Made by a program: the position numbers and the translations under genes | The notes under the pieces: generated by a model | The model's database searches: none | Seen by the model: only the letters and a program-made list of their open reading frames with translations | Told to the model about the DNA's origin: nothing | Assembly (NCBI GenBank): GCA_947095585.1 | Contig: OX352763.1 | Span: 103,271,908-103,335,907, forward strand | DNA: 64,000 nt | From: Nephrocerus scutellatus | Lineage: Eukaryota > Arthropoda > Insecta > Diptera > Pipunculidae | Reading direction: 5' to 3' | Part shown: piece by piece, positions 22,357 through 34,383 of the stretch | Position numbering within the stretch: position 1 is the stretch's first letter | Layout of the letters: each line of letters starts with the position of its first letter

Positions 22357-22815
22357 TACTTCTTCGAAAACGACAATGGAACGACTGTCACCGTCAATTC
22401 GGAGGTTTATGGTCATATGCTTACCAACTTTTTTTTGCCTGCTATTGAAGAATACGACTTAGAAAATATGTGGTTTCAACAAGACGGTGCCACATGCCAT
22501 ACAACTCGAGCGAATATGGCTTTATTGCAAGAGACATTTCCTGGCCGCGTAATTTCTCGTCGTGGCGATATCAACTGGCCACCAAGATCATGCGATTTGA
22601 CACCGCTTGACTTTTTTTTGTGGGGCTACGCGAAAGACCGTGTTTATGCAGATAAACCTTTAACTCTTGAGCACTTAAAAACCAATATTCGTCAAGTTAT
22701 GGCTGAGATACCGCCCAATATGTGTCAAAAAGTGGTCAAAAATTACCTAAAAAGAATTGATGCTTGCAACAATTCGCGTGGTGGTCATTTAAATGATGTA
22801 GTGTTTCACACATAA
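22357..22815 (+). pseudogene. Tc1/mariner-superfamily transposase, 3' half
   Basis: An open frame of about 153 codons encodes the C-terminal half of a DDE/D transposase (DDE_3 type). It begins in mid-protein ('YFFENDNG', 22,357) and contains 'MWFQQDGATCHTT' with the second catalytic aspartate. 'WPPRSCDLTPLDFFLWGY' carries the third, 36 residues on from the second. The tail 'GGHLNDVVFHT' reaches the normal stop. No lesion is visible in this half, but the DNA-binding domains and first aspartate are absent. The junction at 22,357 adjoins the dispersed repeat. This family differs clearly from the mariner at 2.2-3.1 kb. ATG 22,417 is internal, not the true start. Confidence 0.85.
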
Positions 22816-23714
22816 TGTCAACGTTAAAAAAGAAATATCATGATAAAAAATATTTTATATGTGTTTATAGTGTATATCCACAATTGATACACACACGGCG
22901 CCCTATGAATCATACACAACAAGTAGAGCATTTGCATCGTGCCCTACTATAGCATAAGCATTTCAAGTGCATCGATGTCGATGCACTACGATATTAAATA
23001 CATATTTTCTATTAGTAGATAAGAAATTTACATTGTTAGAATTACTATAAAAGAAGCAGATTTTACAAAATAAAATCAGAGTTAAACATACACCCAAAAG
23101 GAACGTTTTTTTTTCTTTAAACACGCATGCTGAGGATTCTGATTCTGGTTGCAAAGCCGCTGGTTGCAGCTTATTGCTTAGCAAAACTACACCACCATAA
23201 TTAGTTCAACTACACTTATACAGTATTTTTCTCTTAATAAGTAGTACGACATGCAGTACCGTACAGTCACATTACAGACAATTAGTACATACGATAAATA
23301 ATATCATTACATTTTTTATTTACGTTTACTTTTGAAACCGCAAAATGGATAACCCTTTATATATAAAGAAAGGCAAATAGTGTCTCCTGGAAGATATACT
23401 TTTCTTTGATTGTAGTACCCGTTATTAATAAATATTGGATAAATCTGTATCCTTAATAAAATAAGGACATTTCTTTTGCTCGTTACTGGTGGTTAAAACT
23501 GCTTTTTTTTGAGTTACTAGTTATAAACTAAAATCGTAGTTACTCTTGTTTGATATAAGAAAGAAAAAGAAAGATAAAGAAAGGAATTTGGAATTATTAT
23601 TAATATCAATCAGGATTGAATGACCATTTTTTTATGGTCATCGTTTCTTTATTTTTATTATTATTATGGATAAGTTTGTAAAAGAAAGTAATAGTTTATT
23701 AAATGAGAAAACGA
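22816..23714. other. Unassigned AT-rich spacer
   Basis: No recognisable gene, RNA or repeat. Open frames are short and low-complexity. Confidence 0.4.
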
Positions 23715-23763
23715 TGTGTTGAACGATTGTTCGCTCTACGTACATCAGAATGTCTTACCGACA

Positions 23764-24178
23764 GAAGATTATTATCGCAGTTGCCGGCGTAGGCACCCTT
23801 CTCATCGTATACAGCTGGATAGCCAAGGCTGGTATCAGCTACTCGACGCGCTACACATTTGGAATGTGTGATGATGCAGCAATTTGGAGTCACAGGCGAT
23901 GGTGGTGGTGGACGGACTCGCATGGCAAGGCGAGCTTTCTTGCAGCAGTCGGCTGCACAATGTTCTTCAGGACCAGCTCAACCGAGTGCTTCAGAATCGT
24001 GCGACAAATTTGAACCCGACGGAATCACTGCGCGAATACACGTAGTAATTAGAGTTTATCATAAGAAGTTAGAATATACAAATTTAGTTAATTAATCGTT
24101 TCAAAGAAAAGGTACATTTGAGTTTTGTGTTTTAATTTTCGACCACCCCCTGACTTTCGGAAGTTTTAATCCCCGACA
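23764..24178 (+). repeat. BEL/Pao left LTR (shared part)
   Basis: Matches 27,442-27,863 and ends with 'AATCCCCGACA'. A candidate primer-binding site follows immediately. GC content rises sharply from here into the element. Confidence 0.8.
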
Positions 24179-24181
24179 TTT

Positions 24182-24199
24182 TGGTGCCCCCTGTGAGGT
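24182..24199 (+). promoter_or_regulatory. Candidate BEL/Pao primer-binding site
   Basis: TGGTGCCCCCTGTGAGGT begins three bases after the LTR, where a tRNA primer site is expected. The tRNA was not identified. Confidence 0.5.
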
Positions 24200-24499
24200 G
24201 TGATTTAAATTAAACTCAGTTTAATTCGTGCTTTTGTGGACACGCTTGTCTTACGGTTTCTCTCTATTTAAATTAAATTTGTGATTTAGTTTGTGCTTTG
24301 TGGACACGCTTGTCCCACGGTTCGTTCCTCGGGATATGTGCGCATGCGGCCACAGTCGCCTAGCAATTTATTGTGTAGTTTTGGCAACACTTATTGCCTT
24401 CGCGTCTTCGTGTCTTGCCCTTTGCCTTCTGCTTGGGTTACTGTGAACCGAGTTCACCAGCCTATTTGAGACTTGTTAGTGAAGTGATCGATATTCGAC

Positions 24500-27441
24500 A
24501 TGGCCGACTTGAATCGACGCACGTCAGCATGCACCGCCATCAAGCGGGGGCACGACCGCATCGTCAGCATGGACGTGACGGCTTTGGATGAGGTCCAAAT
24601 CCACTTGGAACAGCGCCAGATAGAAGCACACTATGCACGCTTTCTGGTGGCACACACGGCATTGGTGAGCGATGCCACACCGGAGGGCCTTCAGGCCCAC
24701 GATGATCTGCTGGCAGTCGTGGACGAGCAGTATAATAACGTCTTGCTGGTCTTGGGCAGACGCCAAAACGCCCTCCAAAATCTGGCGAAACTCGCGCCGG
24801 CTTCTCCACCACAGCATCACAGCTCAACCACGCCAAAGGTGGAGATGAAACTTGAGTCGGTGCAAATACCGACCTTCGATGGCCATCTGCATAATTGGCT
24901 AGCATTTAAAGATGCATTCGAGAGTCTGGTGCACAACACGGAGCTGGCGCCCGCCTACAAGTTACAGAAGCTTCGTGCCGCTGTCCTGCCTGGCAGCGTA
25001 GGCCTCGTCGGCAACATCTACTCCGGCGGCTACGAAGAGCTCTGGAGCTTAAAGAGAGGTTCGACAACCCACGCCTGTTGTGCGAGACCCACGTTTCTCG
25101 GCTTCTCAATCTGCAGGCAGCCCAGGACGAATGCTCCAGTGCCCTGCTTCGGATCGTGGACACCGTGCAAGAGTCACTCCGTGCACTACGAGTGATGCGG
25201 CAACCAGTGTCCAGTTGGGACGCTTTGACGGTCCCGATTGTTGTGTCCCGTTTGCCAAAGGTGACCCAGCAAGGTTGGTGCATGCATTGCCCAGCCAAAC
25301 AGATTCCCACCCTCACCGGCCTGCTCGAGTTCTTGACTCATCGTGCCCACAGTTTGGCGACAGAGATCCAGCTACCCTCAACCTCTGGTCGACAACAGGC
25401 AAGTGGATCACGGCAACTAAAGACGCTTCCCGTTGCTCGGACTCACGTCGTTGCAGCTCCCGAGAACCGATGCGGCCATTGCCTTGGCTCTCACCGGCTA
25501 TATCAGTGCACAAGGTTCAAGCAGTTGGACTTGAGTCGGCGCATCAACGCCGCGAGAACGACAGGTGTCTGTTTCAACTGTCTGTAGCCAGGACACAACG
25601 CTACCGGATGCCAATCCGAAAGTTCCTGCCGCCACTGCAACGGCAGACACCACTCGCTGATCTGCAGAAGGGAGGCGGCAGCCCGGCAAGAAACACAACG
25701 TCGGCCAGCACGCCGAGAAGCAGAACGCCAACCAGCCTAACAAGCAGCGGCACCTCAGCCAGCCCAAACAGAAGTAGAACGCGCCCAGACCCCGCCTGGT
25801 GGTCGCTATGTGTTCACGATGGGACGTTGGGAGTTCATTCCGGACCAGGGTCCCTCAACTATGGATTGACTCAATCAAGCGAACACTACCGTATTGCTAG
25901 CTACGGCGCTCGGCTACGCGTACGGCGCAAACTCGGAGCCCCACCTGGTTCGAGCCCTCTGCGATCCTGGATCGCAGGTAAGTCTTATAACAACCAAACT
26001 AACCAAACAACTTCGTCTTCCCAGAAGCCGATTGGATGTAGCCGTGCAAGGCGTCGGTATTTCCCGACCCACTCTGGCTCAAGGCCAAGTGACGCTCTCA
26101 CTTCAGTCGACGCGATCAGAGTTCGTGCTCACCATGAAGGCCGTAGTGATACCCCTGATCACTTCGACGCTCCCCGCAGCACATGTGGATGCAACACAAT
26201 GGCATCATCTGGTTGGCCTACCACTGGCAGACAGCCATCTGGGCACTCCTGGGCCCATCGACATCTTGCTGGGTGCTGATGTCTGGGGTCTCTTGGTGCA
26301 GGACGAGGTCATTCATGGACGGCCACACGAGCCCCACGCCCAACGCACACACCTTGGTTGGGTTGTCTTCGGCCCAGCTGCCCTGGTGCGAGCAGCACCA
26401 CCCATCCGATCGCTCCACAGCCAGGTGACGGAAGAGTCGCCTTTGGAGCCCACTCTGGAACACACTCTGGATGAGCTCGTTCGGAATTTCTGGAAGTCGG
26501 AGGAGGTACCCACAGATGAATCAAGAGAGGACGAGTGCAGCCGGCACTACTCCCAGTCGCACTCCCGCACATCGGAAGGCAGATACATGGTCCAAATCCC
26601 CTTCCGACACGACGCACCAGCACTAGGTGCCTCCTACCGAGCTGCACTGCGACAATTCTACTGTCTGGAGCGGCGACTCCAGAACAACCCAGACCTCAGA
26701 GAGAAGTACATCGCCTTCATGCGCGAATATGAAGAGCTTGGACACATGGAACGGGCTGGTCAACATGGCGACCACCCCCATTGTTACTACATTCCACACC
26801 ATGCGGTAACTAGCAAAATCCGTGTGGTCTTCAACGCATCTGCACAGACCACTACTGGAGTCTCACTCAATGACGTCCAGCTGGTTGGTCCTACCATCCA
26901 GGATTCACTAATCAACATCATCCTGCGGTTCCGGCGCTACTTGGTCGCGCTGACCGCTGACGTAGAGAAGATGTTCCGCCAGGTCTAGGTGGCGCATAAA
27001 CATCGAGACTACCAACGGATTCTCTGGCGAGAATCACCGTCCGACGAGCTGACCGTCTTCCGCTTGACGACGGTTACCTACGGTATGGCATCCAGTCCAT
27101 ACACTTCTGTGCGATCCATGATGCAGTGCGCACAGGACAATCAACAGCTGATCCTAGATACAGCACGGGCTCGAGCGGCTCGAGAGACGATTGAGAAGGC
27201 CTTTTATGTGGACGACCTCCTCACCAGCTGCAACAGCATTTCCGAAGCAGTCGCCCTGGCTGCCGGTGTCAACACTGTGCTAATGGCAGGACACTTCAAA
27301 TTGCGAAAATGGAACTCCAACAGCGCACAGGTAATTTCCATGGTGACTAACGAGACTTCCTCTTCTCCCTCTTCCACAGAGCTTGTCATAGAATGCCCAA
27401 CGGCAACGGTACTTGGCTTGCGTTGGGATCCAGCTGCTGAC
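24500..27441 (+). pseudogene. BEL/Pao gag-pol, broken
   Basis: This is a fused polyprotein: Gag packs the RNA, the aspartic protease matures it and RT copies it. Gag starts at ATG 24,500. The DUF1759-type part includes 'KLESVQIPTFDGHLHNWLAF' near 24,850. A frameshift near 25,055 moves reading to the frame of 25,078. Two zinc knuckles follow: 'CFNCL(stop)PGHNATGC' with a TAG at 25,585, and 'CRHCNGRHHSLIC'. Further stops lie at 25,738 (TAA) and 25,867 (TGA). The protease has 'ALCDPGSQVSLITT' and the family-typical 'GPIDILLGADVWG'. RT is present to the active-site 'YVDDL' (27,205-27,219), with a TAG at 26,986. Reading is then cut at 'LGLRWDPAADE' by the deletion. All nonsense codons lie in one frame, so the original was a single long ORF. 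Confidence 0.85.
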
Positions 27442-27863
27442 GAAGATTATTATCGCAGTTGCCGGCGTAGGCACCCTTCTCATCGTATACAGCTGGATAG
27501 CCAAGGCATGGGCCTGGTATCAGCTACTCGACGCGCTACACATTTGGAATGTGTGATGATGCAGCAATTTGGAGTCACAGGCGATGGTGGTGGTGGACGG
27601 ACTCGCATGGCAAGGCGAGCTTTCTTGCAGCAGTCGGCTGCACAATGTTCTTCAGGACCAGCTCAACCGAGTGCTTCAGAATCGTGCGACAAATTCGAAC
27701 CCGACGGAATCACTGCGCGAATACACGTAGTAATTAGAGTTTATCATAAGAAGTTAGAATATACAAATTTAGTTAATTAATCGTTTCAAAGAAAAGGTAC
27801 ATTTGAGTTTTGTGTTTTAATTTTCGACCACCCCCTGACTTTCGGAAGTTTTAATCCCCGACA
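27442..27863 (+). repeat. BEL/Pao right LTR, 5' truncated
   Basis: Copy of 23,764-24,178 with a 7-bp insertion ('CATGGGC') near 27,508. It is fused on its 5' side to RT codons, so the LTR's promoter-proximal tip is missing. Confidence 0.8.
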
Positions 27864-28312
27864 AATTTAAAAAAAAAACACTGAAAAGTACTGTTTTATG
27901 TAAATATGTGTCGAACAAAACAAAATTTAAGACATGTCCCTCCCTGTCCCTCCTAGATATCAGAAATACATAAAATGTCATGCTTTGACCATTTTGATAT
28001 CTGGCAGCCTTAGTTAACCACTCTTACATTACAGAGACCTCTCCACATAAACGTCGACAGCGCTGCCGGTGTATATACAGAGAGAGAAGCAACTCCCATA
28101 TAAGTATGGGAACAGAAGTAAGTCACAAGTAAGTAATAGATTTTCACTCGTAATGCATTGAAACAAAAAAAGGAAATTTTTTTTTATAAGAATTAACGAA
28201 GATTGATTATGTTATTCTTACGAAAAATGATTTTTAAGATTAATATTTAGTCCTAACGCCGACTGGCACTAATACACTGAAAAGAAGAAAGAAATATTTT
28301 TTATAAGATTTA
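27864..28312. other. Unassigned spacer
   Basis: No gene. 28,211-28,250 is repeated with one mismatch at 29,226-29,265, outside both ends of the TIR element that follows. 28,310-28,312 is the left TTA target copy. Confidence 0.4.
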
Positions 28313-29265
28313 GGGGTACATGCTCGTTCACCACGCAAGTTAGCAATTTGCAATAGGTTTACTGGCTGACTTGCGATTCAGTTTTTTATTTGCTAGAAAT
28401 GACATTCTCGATAGATCTAGCAAATCCGCCATATTACTTAACATTCAGCACATTGCTGAATGTTTTTTGGCCATGAACTCAACAATATAAAACTGAAACT
28501 AGCCACAACAGTAAAGTAAAAAGTAAAATTAATATATATTTTAAAAAATTTATATATTTTTTAAAATGCACACACTACAAATAAAAAGGCGAAAGCCAAA
28601 TTTCAGTAAAACTGAAATAATGAATTTCTTAAACATTTTGAAGACAAGGAGAACATTAATAAAAAAAATGGTCTGTATGCGGTAAATTTTGTGTGATACA
28701 CATAATATGTAACATCATTTTAGAAGAATCGAATATATTTGGCGAGGTTCTGACGAAAGCCTGGAACGAACGAAGATCAGGTGTGGAACTAAGGTACAAG
28801 TTTACTGACTTAAAAATTCGAACTAAAAAACGTTTCGAGTCAAATTAAAACTAATCAAAACGGAACGCCTCTTAACTAAAACCATACGATGAGATAATTG
28901 TACAATTAGCGGGCACAAATACCATGTACGTGTTTTCGTTTTTTATTTATTAATAAATTTTAATTTAGTTGTTAAAATAAAAATATATTTATCACGCACA
29001 ACAAAATATATCGCATTTAAAATATAATGAACAAATGACAAACGTCATGTCTTGTTGTTTTTTGTATTGCGACCTCAAAGTATTGGTCGCAACTTTTTTC
29101 GATTTTTTGCTTGCTAGAAAATCGCTAAATTTATCCAGCATGTCAAAATGTCATTTTCAGCTCGCATCTTGCTAATTTGCTTGCTAGGACGTATCGAGCA
29201 TGTACCCCTTAATGAAAATTATTTTGTTATTCTTAAGAAAAATGATTTTTAAGATTAATATTTAG
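28211..29265 (+). repeat. 40-bp direct repeat bracketing the TIR element
   Basis: 28,211-28,250 and 29,226-29,265 agree at 39 of 40 positions ('GTTATTCTTA..AAAAATGA' to 'TTAATATTTAG'). They sit 62 bp left and 17 bp right of the element, so they are not its target duplication. They may be remnants of an outer element into which it inserted. Confidence 0.85.
28313..29208. mobile_element. Non-autonomous TIR element, PIF/Harbinger-like
   Basis: The ends are perfect 14-bp inverted repeats: GGGGTACATGCTCG at 28,313-28,326 and its complement at 29,195-29,208. Both are flanked by TTA (28,310-28,312 and 29,209-29,211). Similarity continues imperfectly inward ('TAGCAA' words on both sides). The 896-bp interior has no transposase and is AT-rich. 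A TTA duplication with G-run tips fits PIF/Harbinger, so it would depend on a transposase encoded elsewhere. A similar start, GGGGCATTCCTCG, occurs at 29,265-29,277 without a visible partner end. Confidence 0.75.
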
Positions 29266-31310
29266 GGGCATTCCTCGGTCCAGTCGCAAAATGGCGGATT
29301 TGCGACAGCTGAAATTGCGATTGCAAATCGACATCCTCGATAATGAACGCAAATTGGTAATTCAGCATGCCGCTCAATACGATTTGCTACTGTCACTTAA
29401 TTATTTTGCGTTTTATTTTGTGATATATATATTTTATTTGTAAAATAAATAAAATATTAAAGTTTATTCAAAACGCCAAAAATGTTGAAAAAAGAAGCCA
29501 TAAAGACAGAAAAAAAAGATAAGCCATGTTTTAAAAACTGCCACTTTTCTAAAGTGCAAAATAACTATAACAGTTACAATCAACATTACCATTATCATTT
29601 TAATATTACTTTTAATATTAATATTAATATTTTAAACCCCAAAAATATGGCCGACGCTTGACCCATGCCATCGTCATCGAAGCCCGAGGATCCAGTACAG
29701 AGACGCCGAGTTGCATCATTTTTTTGGTTGTTGTTCTTTATTAACGACAATGTCATAAATAAAAGGAAAAAAATGACCTTCCCTTGGTACTTTAAAAATT
29801 TTATGGTTTTGTTTAGTGACAAAACGAGAAAGAGGCAGAGGGAAAGAGGAAGAAATCCGGGTAGAAGACAGGATCTTTCCTTTCAATGGCCCTTGGGCCA
29901 AATCCCTTAATTTATATTAACACCCCATTTGTTTCAGTTGCCGTCGTCGTCGTCAGCGCTGTCGAGGAGGATGGTGGTTAGATTCAAAGGTAAGTGGATT
30001 TTGGTATTTTTTCTTTCATCCGGACATGGTTACCATCACCTTGGTACCTTTTTTTCTTTGTCCATCTCTGGAATTTCGTTTATAATTGTCCTTCAATAAT
30101 TGCTTCTTCATCTTCATCAAAAGTTCAACTAAAATAGAACACACCTTAAAATTAGGATAAAAACTTTCTACTTTAACTATTGTTCTATTTTTACCATCAT
30201 ACCTATTTTTTTGCGTATACCTAAAATACAATTAAAATAAAACATACCTTAAAACTAGGATAAAAAAAGTAATTACTACTTTACTACTTTTGTTATCATA
30301 CCATACTTTTTGTTGCATATACCTAAAATAAAACATACCTTACATCTAGGATGAAAATTTACTACTTTAACGATTGTTCTATTTTCACCATCATACCTAT
30401 TTTTATTTTTTTTGCATATACTTAAAATCAACCTAAAATAAAACATACCTTAAAACTAGAATAAAAACATACTCTGCCTATTAGATGTATGAAATAATTA
30501 TATGCCACAATTAAGTCTAATGAATAAAGTGCCCTCTCTTATTTGAACTGATCGGAAATATATGGTTTTTTTTTTGATTATGTAGCTGAACCAAACAAGT
30601 TCCGTCAATGGGCCTCCTCGTTTCGCTTTTCTGGTAGGTAACACCCAAGAGCAGTTGCCGATGACGGTTGGAGCAGATTTTCCTGTTCTCTCCCTCCCTT
30701 CTTTCCGTGCACGTTTTTTTTTTATGGTGAAGAAAGCAATGGATGGTAGTGCAAGAATCCACCCATTTCGGCGAGCTACCTAGGCCTGAGCAATCAGCAA
30801 GACGTACACACCGCATCTCTCCATCTGTTCAAGAACAGAAATGTGTTTGTGCATGTTGGATTCATTTTCACAATAAAATTTATAATGCAAATTCACTAGG
30901 CATGCGAATGAACCCAACATGCACGGTACGAAGCAAAGCACGAAGCCAAAGTTCCGAATTCCGGCTAAGCGAAACATGAACCCAGAGTTATTACAGTTCA
31001 CCTTGAACTTAAAGTAAAAACAAACAAGTGCAGCAATGGGAATATGTTTCGCTTATCAGCAATTCGAACGATATCATTCATTGAGCACCAATGTCAATTG
31101 CAACTAAGCATATTTTTGTGTGTGTCAGTCACTGCGTGTGCAGACTGACTGCATATTGTTGCATTATCTTTCATTTTTTCTTTCTTGTGGTATTTATGCG
31201 AATTAGCCAATAATTTACCTGTAAATACTTAAGATTTTCAATCGGGAAGACGTTTATTTGAGAGGAATATACACACAGAAAGAAAGTAGACGGAGAAAGA
31301 AAAAGTTGAG
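29212..31310. other. Unassigned region, weak host-exon hints
   Basis: No protein family is recognised. A possible small exon lies at 29,938-29,989. It is preceded by a good pyrimidine-rich acceptor (ending TTTGTTTCAG), followed by the donor GTAAGT, and open in one frame (Ser/Arg-rich). A similar Ser-Arg reading begins at ATG 29,665. Without neighbouring exons this remains a hint. A tandem repeat lies at 30,128-30,470. Confidence 0.3.
30128..30470 (+). repeat. ~100-bp tandem repeat, four copies
   Basis: Units begin near 30,128, 30,233, 30,322 and 30,432 with 'CTAAAATAAAACATACCTTA' variants followed by 'ACTAGGATAAAAA'. Spacings are 105, 89 and 110 bp. They carry 'ACTTTAAC(T/G)ATTGTTCTATTTT' in two of them. 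AT-rich, non-coding. Confidence 0.8.
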
Positions 31311-31430
31311 ACAACTTTTGAAAGGATCCGAGTAAGTATGTGATTTAGGAAAAACAGAAGCTAAGTGTACGTTGCTTACCGCTTATAATTTTACATCCTC
31401 GATAGCGTCGCCAATGTGGAAAAATTATTT
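31311..31430 (+). repeat. Array edge: unit fragment with an intact splice donor
   Basis: 31,316-31,360 resembles the end of an array unit ('GAAAGGATC', 'AAGTATGTGATTTA'). Here the junction reads CCGAGTAAGTATGTG, with a consensus GTAAGT donor where array units have TTAAGT. The preceding codons (GluLysValGluThrThrPheGluArgIleArg) match array units reading GluLysPheAspLysThrLeuGluArgIleArg. This suggests the left border keeps an older exon-intron edge of the gene from which the array came. 31,361-31,430 is unrelated to the units. Confidence 0.5.
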
Positions 31431-31698
31431 AAAGTCACCTGGCCTATGGAACAATCATTTATCGGTTTTAACTACAATCCATCAAGATCTCCAGATTTGC
31501 GTCCGATTTTCCCCTGCGATCCCGATAACCTTGCTCCATTTATATCATTGGAAGCCCATAAATGGGAACAATGTGGAGTCAGACTCCAGCGCATTTCATA
31601 AAAAAATGAGAAATTTGATAAAACTTTGGAAAGGATCAGATTAAGTATGTGATTTAAGAAAAACGTAATTAAAATAACTTCCTTAACTTAGTAGAAGA
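31431..31698 (+). repeat. Array unit 0 (3' part only)
   Basis: Starts abruptly inside block G, after the last A of block F, and runs through block H. It is more diverged than inner units (for example a Gly in place of Asp after 'EQSFI'). Confidence 0.85.
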
Positions 31699-32749
31699 AT
31701 GACATCTTCAAAATTAAATCCACCTGGGAGATGGTTTCAATCACCTTTTCTTCGCCAACATCGTAAAACTGAGACTTCACCTGCGAGAAAAAGGGGTCGC
31801 CCTAAAAGAACAACAAAAAAACCATTGGAAAAACGACAAGGTCGTAAGAGAGGAATGAATAGCGCTGCTAGGAATGTATCACATTGCTCTAAAGAGAGAA
31901 CTAATCCAGAAAACTACCAAAAGTATTTCGGAACTGTTACACCACATATATCTCGAAGTTCGGGAAGCGGAAGTATCATCGTGGGCACCACATTGAAGGC
32001 CAGTGGGTCTGCGCATACGATTGCCTGGCAGATGAAGGATACATGCACCTGAGAGTCAACCACTCAAAAACTTTTGTTGACCGGGCAACAGGTGCGTGTA
32101 CCAAACGTATTGAGGCGTCTTGGGGTGCAACCAAAAGGACAATGAGCTCCTCTGGGCGAAGAAAAAACTTTTTCGCTGGCTGTTTGGCGAAATACATGTT
32201 TTTAAAAATGTGTAGAGTAACCAAAGTGGCTCCATTCGTGGAATTCATAAAGGCAGCGGGAAAGTTATACAACCCCTTAGCTCCCAAGCCCCACAATCGT
32301 TTATTGTTATCAGTGAGTACAAAATTCTTGTTTGTTTTTTTAATGAAATGTTTTCGTCTGCTTTTTGTAGTCATGGACAATCGTGGGCAAGAACCAAGTC
32401 GCCGAAGACACGTTAATTTGCAAAACCTGGGTGGTAGGGACGGTCCCACGATAATGGAAGATGAACCCGAAACAGAAACCGAAAGTCACCTGGCCTATGG
32501 AACAATCATTTATCGATCTTATCTACAATCCATCAAGATCTCCAGATTTGCGTCCGATTTTCCCGTACGATCCCGATAACCTTGCTCCAATTATATCATT
32601 GGAAGCCCATAAATGGGAACAATGTGGAGTCAGACTCCAGCGCATTTAATAAGAAAATGAGAAATTTGATAAAACTTTGGAAAGGATCAGATTAAGTATG
32701 TGATTTAAGAAAAACGTAATAAAAACAACTTCCTTAACTTAGTAGAAGA
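31699..32749 (+). repeat. Array unit 1, intermediate (1051 bp)
   Basis: Has block E and the intron-like stretch, lacks block C. The MTSSK frame stops at 32,050 because the AT-run before 'SKFGKRK' lacks 4 bp. Downstream DDE codons are open separately from 32,043 to 32,579. Confidence 0.85.
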
Positions 32750-33566
32750 ATGACATCTTCAAAATGGAATCCACCTGGGAGATGGTTTCAAAAACCTTTT
32801 CTTCGCCAGCATCGTAAAACTGAGACTTCACCTGCGAGAAAAAGGGGTCGCCCTAAAAGAACAACAAAAAAACCAATGGAAAAACGACAAGGTCGTAAGA
32901 GAGGAATGAATAGCGCTGCTAGGAATGTATCACATTGCTCTAAAGAGAGAACTTATCCAGAAAACTACCAAAAGTATTTCGGAACTGTTACACCACATAT
33001 ATCTCGAAGTTCGGGAAGCGGAAGTATCATCGTGGGCACCACATTGAAGGCCAGTGGGTCTGCGCATACGATTGCCTGGCAGATGAAGGATACACGCACC
33101 TGAGAGTCAACCACTCAAAAACTTTTGTTGACCGGGCAACAGGTGCGTGTACCAAACGTATTGAGGCGTCTTGGGGTGCAGCCAAAAGGACAATGAGCTC
33201 CCCTGGGCGACCACGTCGCCGAAGACACGTTAATTTGCAAAACCTGGGTGGTAGGGACGGTCCCACGATAATGGAAGATGAACCCGAAACAGAAACCGAA
33301 AGTCACCTGGCCTATGGAACAATCATTTATCGATCTTAACTACAATCCATCAAGATCTCCAGATTTGCGTCCGATTTTCCCCTACGATCCCGATAACCTT
33401 GCTCCATTTATATCATTGGAAGCCCATAAATGGGAACAATGTGGAGTCAGACTCCAGCGCATCTAATAAGAAAATGAGAAATTTGATAAAACTTTGGAAA
33501 GGATCAGATTAAGTATGTGATTTAAGAAAAACGTAATTAAAACAACTTCCTTAACTTAGTAGAAGA
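32750..33566 (+). repeat. Array unit 2, short (817 bp)
   Basis: Lacks blocks C and E. The MTSSK frame is 117 codons long, then shifted out of the DDE frame. Confidence 0.85.
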
Positions 33567-34383
33567 ATGACATCTTCAAAATGGAATCCACCTGGGAGAT
33601 GGTTTCAAACACCTTTTCTTCGCCAGCATCGTAAAACTGAGACTTCACCTGCGAGAAAAAGGGGTCGCCCTAAAAGAACAACAAAAAAACCATTGGAAAA
33701 ACGACAAGGTCGTAAGAGAGGAATGAATAGCGCTGCTAGGAATGTATCACATTGCTCTAAAGAGAGAACTAATCCAGAAAACTACCAAAAGTATTTCGGA
33801 ACTGTTACACCACATATATCTCGAAGTTCGGGAAGCGGAAGTATCATCGTGGGCACCACAATGAAGGCCAGTGGGTCTGCGCATACGATACCTGGCAGAT
33901 GAAGGATACACGCACCTGAGAGTCAACCACTCAAAAACTTTGGTTGACCGGGCAACAGGTGCGTGTACCAAACGTATTGAGGCTTCTTGGGGTGCAGCCA
34001 AAAGGACAATGAGCTCCCCTGGGCGACCACGTCGCCGAAGACACGTTAATTTGCAAAACCTGGGTGGTAGGGACGGTCCCACGATAATGGAATATGAACC
34101 CGAAACAGAAACCGAAAGTCACCTGGCCTATGGAACAATCATTTATCGATCTTATCTACAATCCATCCAAGATCTCCAGATTTGCGTCCGATTTTCCCGT
34201 ACGATCCCGATAACCTTGCTCCAATTATATCATTGGAAGCCCATAAATGGGAACAATGTGGAGTCAGACTCCAGCGCATTTAATAAAAAAATGAGAAATT
34301 TGATAAAACTTTGGAAAGGATCAGATTAAGTATGTGATTTAAGAAAAACGTAATTAAAACAACTTCCTTAACTTAGTAGAAGA
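33567..34383 (+). repeat. Array unit 3, short (817 bp)
   Basis: One base is lost near 33,890 and one gained near 34,168, leaving the length unchanged. The gained base fuses block F and the following frame in the 152-codon frame from 33,871. Confidence 0.85.

Larger units (their letters stand above)
23715..27863 (+). mobile_element. BEL/Pao LTR retrotransposon, internally deleted
   Basis: A direct repeat (23,764-24,178 and 27,442-27,863) flanks gag-pol of the BEL/Pao group. The left LTR probably starts near 23,715 (TGTGTTGAACG). The right copy lacks this start because an internal deletion joins RT sequence at about 27,441 directly to LTR interior. The deletion removed RNase H, integrase and the 5' tip of the 3' LTR. 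A 7-bp indel (near 23,830 against 27,508) and a few substitutions separate the repeats. No target-site duplication could be confirmed. The element is inactive. Confidence 0.8.

Noticed and set aside
23750..24013. 87-codon frame with a hydrophobic start (and its 27.5-kb counterpart)
   Set aside because: It lies within the repeated LTR and is not preserved as a frame in both copies.
25080..26279. 399-codon plus-strand frame over BEL/Pao gag-protease
   Set aside because: Off-frame relative to the DUF1759, zinc-knuckle and protease motifs; Arg/Ser-rich shadow translation.
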